DNA from: CAZCFB01 sp964511535
GTDB lineage: Bacteria; Myxococcota_A; Polyangia; GCA-2747355; CAZCFB01
Assembly: GCA_964511535.1 (NCBI GenBank)
Contig: CAZEFW010000040.1
Coordinates: 1-57,006 of the forward strand
DNA length: 57,006 nt
Direction of reading: 5' to 3'
In this document: in pieces, positions 47,113 through 55,330 of the stretch
How the letters are laid out: each line of letters begins with the position of its first letter
Position numbering within the stretch: position 1 is the stretch's first letter
Translations under genes and position numbers: made by a program
The notes under the pieces: model-generated
Told to the model about the DNA's origin: nothing
Database searches by the model: none
Seen by the model: only the letters and a program-made list of their open reading frames with translations

Positions 47113-47619
47113 CTACCGGGACCTGCTGGCCCGCCACCTCTCGAGGGCCGATCGGGTGGCCTCGAACGCCAGGTCATCCGGGAGGTCATCCACAGGGAAC
47201 CACCTGCAGGAGGCCGCGTCCGAGCCCGGCCGGGGCTCTTGCCCGTGCAGGGCGGCCTCGTCAGCCTCGAACAGGATGTCCAGCACCGTCCCGCCGGGCT
47301 GGACGTTGAGCGAGGTGGCGACCAGCTTCAGGTCCCCGGCCTGAAGGTCGAGCCCCAGCTCCTCCCGGATTTCGCGGACGGCGCCGTCCTTCGGAGCTTC
47401 GTTCTCCTCGAGGAACCCGCCCGGGATATCCCACCGCCCCCTGGCGGGCTCGGCGCCGCGGCGGATCAACAGCACGCGCCCACCGCGCACGAGGAACACC
47501 CCGGCCGCGGGTTTGGCGTTGGCGAAGACCTCGCGGCCGCAGCCGGTGCAGGTCCCCGCCGAGGGCCCGCGCGGACGCACCGGGGCGCCACAGTGGGGGC
47601 AATGAGAGGCCAGCGGCAT
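47113..47619 (-). CDS. Nudix hydrolase with zinc ribbon
   Basis: A 168-aa protein whose N-terminus is a zinc ribbon (CPHCG, CTGCG), followed by a Nudix domain with an intact box: GFLEENE, APKDGAV, REIREELGL (GX5EX7REUXEEXGU). The layout resembles NudC-like and ADP-ribose/NTP-cleaving Nudix enzymes; the substrate is not clear. ATG 47619. It lies between the sugar operon and the cyclase-family gene, transcribed against both. Confidence 0.9.
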   Translation of the reverse strand: MPLASHCPHCGAPVRPRGPSAGTCTGCGREVFANAKPAAGVFLVRGGRVLLIRRGAEPARGRWDIPGGFLEENEAPKDGAVREIREELGLDLQAGDLKLVATSLNVQPGGTVLDILFEADEAALHGQEPRPGSDAASCRWFPVDDLPDDLAFEATRSALERWRASRSR

Positions 47620-47760
47620 GGCCGCACCATAGCGACAAGGGGCCGGGCGAGCAATGGCCTGATGTTCCATGATCCGTGCGCCGCTGCTATCCTCCCATGC
47701 GCGGGTTGGCGCGCGTCGCGCCCCGCGCGTGTTGCGACGAATCAGCCGAGGAGGCTCAGC

Positions 47761-48492
47761 ATGGAGACCCGGAACAAGGGACCGCGCATCGTGGATCTCA
47801 CGGGGAGCATCAGCACCGGTATGTGGGACTACAACGCCCTGGGCGAGGGGCTCGATCTGCCGCCCGTTCAGGTGGACGAGATCTGCTCCATCGAGCAGAA
47901 CGGTTGCAGCATCCATTCCATGCAGCTGACCGGCCTGTCCAACTGCTACGTCGAGACCGCCAGGCACATGAACCCCGAGGCCCCGTGGCTGGACGCGTTC
48001 GAGGCGTCGAGCCTGGTCCGCCCCGCCAAGATCATGCGCTTGCCGCAGGCCGAGCCGTACACCCTGTACGACGTCGAGGATTTCCGTCGCCACGACCCGG
48101 GCATCGAGCCCGGCGAGGCGCTCATCGTCGAGACGGGCTGGGGCCGCCGGGTGGACAGCCCCGACTACATCAGCGCGGCCCCCGCGTGGTCCATCGACAC
48201 CCTCGATTGGCTCGTGGAGCAGCGGTTCTCCATCCTCGCGGGCGATACCCCGGTGGCCCCCTGCCTGTGGGCTGACAAGGTGGACCCGCCCAAAACCAGC
48301 GAGATCGGTCAGGACCTCCTGGGGGGGCTCTACGAGCGGTGCCCCGACATGCTCCTGGTGGCGCCGGTGGTCAACCTTCACCAGGTCCAGACCGACGAGG
48401 GCACGATCATCGCGCTGCCGCTCCCCATCCCTGGCGTCGCCGCGGCGCCGGCGCGCGTGCTCTTCATGGAAGGGGTCCGCCTCGGGGCGTGA
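47761..48492 (+). CDS. Cyclase-family (kynurenine-formamidase-like) protein with altered metal motif
   Basis: A 243-aa protein of the PF04199 cyclase fold: IVDLTGSISTGMWDY at the start, VETGWG in the centre, FSILAGDTPV and a late LPLPIPG segment. The family metal motif HxGTHxDxPxH appears at residues 59-69 as LSNCYVETARH, keeping an acidic residue (Glu65) and the last His (His69) but lacking two His ligands and the GTH core. Function may therefore be altered or lost. AGGAGG lies before ATG 47761. The histidine phosphatase gene follows 35 bp downstream on the same strand. Confidence 0.72.
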   Translation: METRNKGPRIVDLTGSISTGMWDYNALGEGLDLPPVQVDEICSIEQNGCSIHSMQLTGLSNCYVETARHMNPEAPWLDAFEASSLVRPAKIMRLPQAEPYTLYDVEDFRRHDPGIEPGEALIVETGWGRRVDSPDYISAAPAWSIDTLDWLVEQRFSILAGDTPVAPCLWADKVDPPKTSEIGQDLLGGLYERCPDMLLVAPVVNLHQVQTDEGTIIALPLPIPGVAAAPARVLFMEGVRLGA

Positions 48493-48527
48493 ATCATTTT
48501 GAGCCAGCTACCCACAAGGAGGCTTCA

Positions 48528-49829
48528 TTGCCCAGCCAGCTGAAGCAGGTCCAGTTCGTCAGCCGCCACACCGTCCGATCGCCTCTGCCGGGTGAGATGG
48601 AGCAGATCAAGGAGTTCGTAACTCAGCCGTGGCCCGAATGGGATGTCCCCCTGGGGCATGTCTCGGAGCACGGCCGATGGCTGGCCAAAAACCTCGGCAG
48701 CTGGTGGCGCAAGCATTACGGCCCCCGGATGGAGATCCAGCCCGGGCATCCGGATCCGTCTCGCTGGGTCTTCGTGCACGCCAACTCCGTTCCGCGCTGT
48801 GTGGACACGGCCAACGCGTGGCTCGACGGCGGCATGGGCACCACGGACCACGAGGTGGCGGTGCACCACGAGCCGATCAAGGAGAAGACCGAGTACGACC
48901 CGCTCTACATGCCGGTGTACACCGGCAAGGTAAAGGTGAGCGGCGTGCGCCACGCGGTGCTGGGCCGCATGGGCGGCGATCCGCAGAACGCCATCGAGTC
49001 GATCATGCGCTCGCTGGAGTTGATCCAGCGGGTGTTCGGCACCGCCATCTGCTCCCCGGAGCTGTACGGCCACGAGAACGAGGTCCTGGAGACCGGCGAC
49101 TGCACTGGAACGCTGCGCGTGGCCCAGGTGGCGTCCGACATGTTCATCATGCAGCGCGCCAACGGGTGGACCATGTCCAAGGTCGCCTGGGGGCGCCTGG
49201 ACCCCCACGAGCTGCTGGACGTGGCCCGCGCTCGCGTCTTCGTTGATGGGTTGCTCATGGAGGCGCCCCAGTACTGCGAGTATCAGGCGTCCAACCTGAT
49301 GGCCAGGGTCCTCGCCGGTATGGACCAGCTGGTCAACGGGCGAGACGTGGACGCGCTGCCGCACGACGGCGACAAGCGCCTCATCGGGTACTTTGGCCAT
49401 GACACCAACATCGAGGCCCTCGCCGGCTTGCTGGGGGTGTCCTGGATTCCCCGGGGCTGGGTGCAGAACCAGTCGCCGCCAGCAGGGCAGCTGGTGTTCG
49501 AGCTGCACCAGGCGGACGACGGCGAGTGGTTCGTGCGGCTCTACTTCGTCACCCTGACCCTGGAGCAGATGGCCTACGGTGTGACCGTGAGCCCGGAGCG
49601 GCCGCCGAGCCGCTGCCCGCTGTCCATGAAGCACAAGTCGAGGGCCGACTCCTTTGACATCCCCTACCTGGAGTTCCGGCACGAGGTGGTCGAGCGGCTC
49701 GAGCCGGACGCCATCACCGACCCCCGCCTGGCCCTCTGGGTCAAGATGCTCGACCGGGCGCCGCGCATAAAAGAGACCGTTCGCGAGGGCCTGGATCGGC
49801 TGCGGAGGGATTCAGAAGACGAAGGGTGA
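48528..49829 (+). CDS. Histidine acid phosphatase family protein
   Basis: A 433-aa protein of the branch-2 histidine phosphatases (phytase / glucose-1-phosphatase). SRHTVRSPLP (12-21) holds the phospho-accepting His14 and GHDTNI holds the proton-donor HD pair. The form RHTVRSPL is closer to the glucose-1-phosphatase version (RHNLRAPL) than to phytases (RHGxRxP). The start is TTG 48528, 5 nt after an AGGAGG; there is no signal peptide, which is unusual for this mostly periplasmic family. It lies 35 bp after the cyclase-family gene, likely in one transcript. Confidence 0.82.
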   Translation: MPSQLKQVQFVSRHTVRSPLPGEMEQIKEFVTQPWPEWDVPLGHVSEHGRWLAKNLGSWWRKHYGPRMEIQPGHPDPSRWVFVHANSVPRCVDTANAWLDGGMGTTDHEVAVHHEPIKEKTEYDPLYMPVYTGKVKVSGVRHAVLGRMGGDPQNAIESIMRSLELIQRVFGTAICSPELYGHENEVLETGDCTGTLRVAQVASDMFIMQRANGWTMSKVAWGRLDPHELLDVARARVFVDGLLMEAPQYCEYQASNLMARVLAGMDQLVNGRDVDALPHDGDKRLIGYFGHDTNIEALAGLLGVSWIPRGWVQNQSPPAGQLVFELHQADDGEWFVRLYFVTLTLEQMAYGVTVSPERPPSRCPLSMKHKSRADSFDIPYLEFRHEVVERLEPDAITDPRLALWVKMLDRAPRIKETVREGLDRLRRDSEDEG

Positions 49830-49855
49830 CCCGGGGCCCGCCGGCTTTTCTCTTT

Positions 49856-51085
49856 TTACTTTATGCTCGCCGATCTCCAGCCCACGCCGATTCCTGCCAG
49901 GTGGATCCCGCCGCCGTAGTCGGCGTGCAGGTTCTCGGCGCTCGTGCTCGGCTGCCCGAGCATCAGCACGTGGGTGTAGAAGGCGTCGATGGAGAAGCCG
50001 TAGGGCAGCTTGACGCCGAGGCCGGCTGAGAAGCCGAGGCGGTCCGAGTCGGGGGAGCTTGGGGCCAGGGTCTCGCCGGGGATGGGCGTGGGGTCGTAGA
50101 ACAGTCCGGCGCGCAGTGTGAGCCAGGTCAGTGGCCGGACTTCGGCGCCGCCGCGCACGTAGGGCATGGTCTGCCAGCGCGCCTCCTGGTGCAGGTCGGT
50201 GGTGGCATCGTCGGCGAAGTCCACGTCCAGCGCGCCGTAAACGGACCAGACAACCAGCCCCGCGTCCAGGGCGATGCTCACCTTCGGGTGGGGCGTGTAG
50301 TGCGCGCCCACGGTGATCAGATCAGGCAGGGTGTATTTGGCCGTGGCGGTCTGGTCATGGGCCTTTCCCTGGAAGGCCAGGGGCACGTCGTCGAAGGCGG
50401 CGGTGCCGGACAGCTCCAGCACGGTGCGGCTCTTGTAGGACGCGGCCAGGGCCAGCCCGTCCAGCAGCTGCAGATGCAGAGACACATGGCCGCCGGCGCT
50501 CACGCCGTTCAGGTCCAGGGCCACGGTGCCCTCCTGGTCCACGAAGTCGAGGCTCTTTTCCACCTGCAGCTGGGTGATGTCCAGGTGGAAGCCCGCGGCG
50601 ATGCGCACCTGGCCGAAGCGCCAGCCGAAGAAGGGCGCCAGCCGGAAGCTCTGCAACCGCGACGAGACGATCTCGAACCGACCGGTCCACACGCCGGGCC
50701 ACTTGACCCGCGAGCCGAAGGGCACGTTGAACGACAGCCCCGCCACCCAGGAGCCCCGGGCGTGGGACAGGTAGAGGTGCGGCGGCGTGCTGGGCGGGCT
50801 GTTGGCGGTCTGGGCGCGCCACTTGCCGTCCAGGTCCTCGGCGGTGATCTCCGGGAAGGCCAGCAGCACCCCGGCCGAGATGCGCCAGCCGCTGCCATCG
50901 GCCAGGGCGGCCGGGTTGTACCAGGCCGCTCCCGGGTCGTCGGCGCGAGCCACCGCGGCGCCGCCGGTGCCGCCGGCCACGGGGGACTGTTCGGCGATCA
51001 TGAAGCCCGAGGCGTGGGCGGGGCAGGGGGCCAGGGCTGCCAGGGCCAGGGCGAGGGCGAGAGCCAGGGGGGCAGGGCGCGTCAC
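49856..51085 (-). CDS. FadL/OmpP1-type outer-membrane fatty-acid transporter
   Basis: A 409-aa protein starting with GTG at 51085, overlapping the stop of the VolA-like gene (GTGA). A signal peptide ends at PAHA and is followed directly by SGFMIAEQSPVAGGTGGAAVARADDPGAAWYNPA, the N-terminal hatch signature of FadL/TodX proteins. The remainder is amphipathic beta strands ending in a C-terminal strand (GIGVGWRSASIK), as expected for a 14-strand barrel. It should carry long-chain fatty acids or other hydrophobic compounds through the outer membrane. It is coupled to the surface lipase upstream. Confidence 0.9.
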   Translation of the reverse strand: MTRPAPLALALALALAALAPCPAHASGFMIAEQSPVAGGTGGAAVARADDPGAAWYNPAALADGSGWRISAGVLLAFPEITAEDLDGKWRAQTANSPPSTPPHLYLSHARGSWVAGLSFNVPFGSRVKWPGVWTGRFEIVSSRLQSFRLAPFFGWRFGQVRIAAGFHLDITQLQVEKSLDFVDQEGTVALDLNGVSAGGHVSLHLQLLDGLALAASYKSRTVLELSGTAAFDDVPLAFQGKAHDQTATAKYTLPDLITVGAHYTPHPKVSIALDAGLVVWSVYGALDVDFADDATTDLHQEARWQTMPYVRGGAEVRPLTWLTLRAGLFYDPTPIPGETLAPSSPDSDRLGFSAGLGVKLPYGFSIDAFYTHVLMLGQPSTSAENLHADYGGGIHLAGIGVGWRSASIK

Positions 51086-53637
51086 TTGAGCTTGCCCGCG
51101 AGGAAGTCGGCGGCGTCGCGCCCGCCCGGCAGGTACGCCGGCTCCACCGGGATCACCAGGAAGGCGTGCTCCGCGATGTAGTCCTTGCGCCGGGCCCCGG
51201 ACAGGCTGGCCAGCAGCTTGGTGTTGGCGTTGGGGATGATGAAATCGAGCGTCGCCATCTGGATCAACACCTGCCGCTGATGCGCTGGCTGTCCGGGCAG
51301 CGGCCCCTTGACCAGGTAGCGAGCCATGTTGATCGGGTCCACGGCGTCGATGAACCACTTGGCCATGTGCAGGAACTTCTGGTACTCCACCGACCCCTTG
51401 GTGATGGCCTCGCGCTTGAGGTACGCCTTGATATGTTCGCCGAAGTATTTGGAGCCCTGGAACATGGGCACCATGTTTGCCCCCGGCACGTTGAGCACCA
51501 CCCGGTCCATCTTCGGGTCCAGCGCGGTGTAGGTTGCGCCGATGATGCCGCCCAGGGACTGCCCCAGGTAGTAAAGCTTGTCCGTCTTGAAGCTGTAGCC
51601 GGTGGCTTTCTTCCAGTTCCCTTTCTGGAGCGACCGGGACAGCGCGCCCAGGTCCACCACCGCCTGGAGGAAATGCTCCCGGGTGCCCGGGATGGAGGAG
51701 AGCTCGATGAACGCCGCCCCGGACGCCTGGTGGAACGGCAGGATCGGCCACTTGGGCAGGGACGTCTGCTTGCCGCTCTTGTCGCGGCACTTGCCGTCCG
51801 TGCCGCAGGTCGAGCCGCTCTTGCACTGGGCAGGGCAGAGCATCTGGCCGCTCTTGTTTATCGGGTCAGGCCAGCACAGCGGCCCGTTCCACGCGCAGTG
51901 CGTGCGCACGCCGTGGTACGGGAAGTCGATGGCGATGGCCGCGAACCCCCTGCGCGCCAGGTGGTTGGCCACGGCAAGCACGAAGCGCCGCTCGGTGGCG
52001 ATGGCGTGGCCGAAGATCACCACCGGCAGCGGCTTGGAGGTGCTGGCCCCGGACGGGATGGTGAGCATGAACGGCAGGTAGCTGGTGCGCGGCTTGCCGT
52101 CGGCGTAGCGGCGCCGGGTCTTCGGGTCGAGGTAGTCGGCGGTGGCGATCTCGCCCTCGTACACCTTGCTCACCTGGAGCAGTGAGGTCACGCCGATGGG
52201 GAAGTCGAGGGCCGCCTTGATGGCGCTCCTGGACTTCACGTTGCGCGGATCCACAGGGGTCCCGCTGGACTCCGCGGCGCGCTGGGCCTCCACCAGGTGC
52301 TTGTTGATGGTCATGGTGGTGAAGGGCCAGGCGGCCAGCACCCCTTGCCGGCCCACCCTGTCCAGCAGCGGCGCGAGGCGCTTGCGGGACCGCTCCAGCT
52401 TGGTCGCGTCCGCGTCGGCCAGCGTCGGCAGGGTGGACTTGCCGTTGACGTCCAGCAGGGGCTGCTTCGCTCGCAGGAAGTGGCCGGTGAGCATGGGCCA
52501 CACCTTGTCGCCGGCCGCGTCCCGCAGCGCGTCGCTCACCACCACCGCGTAGGTGGTCTCGGCGTCCAGCGGCATGCTGCGCGGCATCACCTCGATGGTC
52601 TGGCCGTCGGCGCCCACCGCCACCGTGGCCGAGACGGGCGCGCCGTCCTTGACCCGGTAGAGCCGCACGGTGGCCTCCGAGACGGTGGCCTTGTCCACCT
52701 TGGCCGAGATCTCGAACAGCTGGCCCGTGGTGGTGCCGAAGCCGTCCAGGTTCTTCAGGTCGACCTTGAGCTCCTTCGTCTTCTTGTCGTCGCCCGAGCG
52801 CACGGGCAGGTCCACCTTGCCGGTGGCGGGGTCCACAAGCAGGTCGATGGGCAGGGGCATCTTGCCCGTCGCCTTGTCCATCTGCACCTCGGTGTGCTTG
52901 TTGACCTTGAAGGTCCACAGCGCCGCCACGTCGGCCCGGGGGAGACTGGCTGACTTCTCCAGGTGAGCCATGAACGGCGCCAGGTCTGCCCGCGCCTCTT
53001 CCAGGGACTCGGCCGCCTCCTTGCGCTTGGCCACGGTCTCTCCCGGGAAAGCCCGAAAAAACCCTGTCTTGTCCTGCGTCAGGTTGCGCTTCAGCCGCAG
53101 GAAGTAGAACGCCGCGTCGCACTCGACCGCCTCGCCGCCCTTGCCCTTGACCCCGCTGGCGCCGCCCCTGGCCACCAGCATCATGGTGGCACCCCGGGGC
53201 CAGCCCTCCTCGGGCGGGTCCACGGTCACCCGGGTGCCGTCGGCGCTGACGGCGAGCTTGCCAGCCGTGTAGCGAGCCGGCGCAGCGCCGTCCCAGCGCC
53301 ACACCTGGACCGTGTCGGCGGTGACCGAGGCAGGATCCAGGGGGCCCGAGAAGTCCACCTTCGCCTGAGAGCTGCTGGGCCAGGCGGTCATGGTGTTGAT
53401 GAACTGGTACAGCTCGACCTCGGCCTGGGAGTAGCCCTTGCCCTCGGTGGGGATGTTCAGCAGCCCGGTCTTGTCGTCCAGCAGCAGATCGGACGGCAGG
53501 GGGATCTGGCCGCCGGAGGGATCGAACACGGCGCGCACCAGGGCCCGGGTGGGGCGCGGGTCATCCGCGCAGGAGAGGGCCATGGCCACCAGCGCCGTGA
53601 GCACCAGCGCGGGGCGGAGTCGAGCAGTGCGTGTCAT
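51082..53637 (-). CDS. VolA-like surface lipoprotein lipase/lysophospholipase
   Basis: An 851-aa lipoprotein (signal, lipobox ALSC, then ADDPRP). Residues 35-60 (VRAVFDPSGGQIPLPSDLLLDD) match the N-terminal domain of Gram-negative surface lipases, followed by Ig-like repeats (FSGPLDPASVTADTVQVW). The C-terminal alpha/beta hydrolase domain has VVIFGHAIATER (oxyanion), GQSLGG (Ser near 687), DFIIPN (Asp near 796) and EHAFLVI (His near 823). A Cys-rich insertion (CPAQCKSGSTCGTDGKC) sits in the hydrolase domain. VolA of Vibrio cholerae, also next to fadL, releases fatty acids from lysophosphatidylcholine. The coupled FadL gene supports the same use here: breakdown of external phospholipids, for example from prey. 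Confidence 0.88.
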   Translation of the reverse strand: MTRTARLRPALVLTALVAMALSCADDPRPTRALVRAVFDPSGGQIPLPSDLLLDDKTGLLNIPTEGKGYSQAEVELYQFINTMTAWPSSSQAKVDFSGPLDPASVTADTVQVWRWDGAAPARYTAGKLAVSADGTRVTVDPPEEGWPRGATMMLVARGGASGVKGKGGEAVECDAAFYFLRLKRNLTQDKTGFFRAFPGETVAKRKEAAESLEEARADLAPFMAHLEKSASLPRADVAALWTFKVNKHTEVQMDKATGKMPLPIDLLVDPATGKVDLPVRSGDDKKTKELKVDLKNLDGFGTTTGQLFEISAKVDKATVSEATVRLYRVKDGAPVSATVAVGADGQTIEVMPRSMPLDAETTYAVVVSDALRDAAGDKVWPMLTGHFLRAKQPLLDVNGKSTLPTLADADATKLERSRKRLAPLLDRVGRQGVLAAWPFTTMTINKHLVEAQRAAESSGTPVDPRNVKSRSAIKAALDFPIGVTSLLQVSKVYEGEIATADYLDPKTRRRYADGKPRTSYLPFMLTIPSGASTSKPLPVVIFGHAIATERRFVLAVANHLARRGFAAIAIDFPYHGVRTHCAWNGPLCWPDPINKSGQMLCPAQCKSGSTCGTDGKCRDKSGKQTSLPKWPILPFHQASGAAFIELSSIPGTREHFLQAVVDLGALSRSLQKGNWKKATGYSFKTDKLYYLGQSLGGIIGATYTALDPKMDRVVLNVPGANMVPMFQGSKYFGEHIKAYLKREAITKGSVEYQKFLHMAKWFIDAVDPINMARYLVKGPLPGQPAHQRQVLIQMATLDFIIPNANTKLLASLSGARRKDYIAEHAFLVIPVEPAYLPGGRDAADFLAGKLK

Positions 53638-53851
53638 GGTGTGCGGCTCGTAGTATCCGGCGGCGCAGGCAGGTGGTCAAGGCGTCCTGGACCCCGGCTC
53701 CTGTACCGGCCACTGGTCCACCCGGTGGCGCCCAGGTGACTGATCGAGTTGCCGAAATTGTGGGGGCAAAAGGCCCCGTCTGGAGGATCCAGTGGCCGGA
53801 TCCCGATGGGCCTGGAACTTCGCCTCAGAAATTTCAATGGGTTAGCCGACT

Positions 53852-53880
53852 TTGAAAAATGGCACGGATGGTGCTTTATT
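53852..53880 (+). promoter_or_regulatory. Candidate sigma70-type promoter
   Basis: TTGAAA (53852-53857) and TTTATT (53875-53880) are spaced 17 nt apart, immediately upstream of the kinase-fold gene. Transcription would start close to the ATG at 53888, so the mRNA could be nearly leaderless. The rest of the 250-bp gap 53638-53887 shows nothing assignable. Confidence 0.4.
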
Positions 53881-53887
53881 GACGGGC

Positions 53888-55273
53888 ATGATGACCAAGA
53901 AAAACATCCTCAAAAACACCCTGCTGGCAACCATCCTCGCCTCCGTCCTGGCCACCACCACGGTTCAGGCCGAGCAGCCGCGCGTGCGGCCCGCCCCTGC
54001 GGCCAAGCGGATGGTCAACCCGCTGCGCAAGCTGCCCCATGCCCACCGGGCCTACGCAGCCGGTCTGTTGGTCAAGAAGCACTTCACCAACAAGTACGGC
54101 AATGACAGCGCGCTGCTCAACGCCGTGGGCCGCAAGGCCAACCACAAGCCCAAGGGCTTCAACGAGGGCGCCTTCAAGCAGGCGGTCAAGGCGCTGACCC
54201 CCAAGCAGGCCCAGGTCTTCGCGCTCAACACCCTGGTGCGCGACTCCAAGAGCGACACCATGATGTCCACGGCGGCGTCCAAGCTGGCCGACATGGGCGA
54301 CGCCAGCTCCTACGGCTCGCTGCACTGGGCCATGGTCAAGGGCGGCGAGAAGACCATCCCCGAGGTGGCCAAGGCGGTGGCGAAGATCGGCGCCCGTGAC
54401 GGCAACTTCGCCCCCAAGCGGTCGCTGCTGGACCTCTCTCGCATCAAGGACCCCAAGGCGCAGGTGGAGAAGGTGCTCGAGGGCGGCGAGATCCAGAGCG
54501 TAAAGCCCCTGTCCACCGACAACCACCACGCCTTCGACACCTACCTGGTGACCTTCAAGAACAAGGTCAACGGCGAGAACGTCAAGGCGGTGTTCAAGCC
54601 CACCGGCCCCAAGCACGCCGAGAACTGGCTGCGCTTCAGCGGCGACCTCAACGGCCGCGGCGGCGCCTACTCCTTCATGTCTCGCGAGGTGTTCGCTTAC
54701 CGGCTGGACAAGATGCTCGGCACCAGCCTGGTGCCGCCCACCTCGGCCACCGCCATCAAGGTCCCCGGCGCGGGCCACGTGATGGGTTCGATGCAGTACT
54801 TCATGCCCGGCAGCAAGGCCATCGGCAACAACTGGAAGGACACCCGCAACGAGTTCAAGGGCTTCGAGAAGTCCGGCCAGGGCGTGCGCCAGATGGACAC
54901 CATCCGCGCCATGAGCTGGATCATGAGCTCGGTGGAGCATGTGCCCTCCAGCCTGATGGGCGGCAACAAGGGCAACATCCTGGTGGCGCATCAGAAGAGC
55001 TCCGGCTTCCCGGTGGGTATCGCCACCCCGGGCACCGGCAAGCGCCTGATGCTCATCGACAACGCCTCGGGCCACACCCACAAGCAGTACCTGTCGGACA
55101 ACATGCTGCCCCAGCGCTTCGAGAAGGGCTTCGTCAACAAGCTCAGGGCGCTGGACAAGGGCAAGTTCATGAATATGGCCACCAAGTACCTGGGCCAGCA
55201 CGAGGCCAACTGGGCCTGGGGCCGCATCCAGCACACGGTCAACGTGGCCAAGGAGCGCCCGTCCTACGAGTAG
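53888..55273 (+). CDS. Secreted protein with PI3/4-kinase or HipA-like fold
   Basis: A 461-aa protein with a Sec signal peptide (cleavage after TTVQA) and no lipobox. The N-terminal half is helical (repeats of KAVKALTPKQAQVFALNTLV type). From about residue 225 it resembles the PI3/4-kinase/HipA group: VKAVFKPTG (Lys near 234), SREVFAYRLDKMLGTSLVPPT (Glu near 267), GSMQYFMPG (hinge), GGNKGNILVA (Asn near 361) and LMLIDNASGH (Asp near 389). The acidic catalytic-loop residue usually found before the Asn is not obvious, so it may be a pseudokinase. A kinase fold outside the cytoplasm is unusual. A metallophosphoesterase gene follows 57 bp downstream. Confidence 0.62.
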   Translation: MMTKKNILKNTLLATILASVLATTTVQAEQPRVRPAPAAKRMVNPLRKLPHAHRAYAAGLLVKKHFTNKYGNDSALLNAVGRKANHKPKGFNEGAFKQAVKALTPKQAQVFALNTLVRDSKSDTMMSTAASKLADMGDASSYGSLHWAMVKGGEKTIPEVAKAVAKIGARDGNFAPKRSLLDLSRIKDPKAQVEKVLEGGEIQSVKPLSTDNHHAFDTYLVTFKNKVNGENVKAVFKPTGPKHAENWLRFSGDLNGRGGAYSFMSREVFAYRLDKMLGTSLVPPTSATAIKVPGAGHVMGSMQYFMPGSKAIGNNWKDTRNEFKGFEKSGQGVRQMDTIRAMSWIMSSVEHVPSSLMGGNKGNILVAHQKSSGFPVGIATPGTGKRLMLIDNASGHTHKQYLSDNMLPQRFEKGFVNKLRALDKGKFMNMATKYLGQHEANWAWGRIQHTVNVAKERPSYE

Positions 55274-55330
55274 GCCGGCCGCCTCCCCTCAAGCAGTTCG
55301 CGAGTCCCCCCCTTCATCGGTTTTTCCCTC

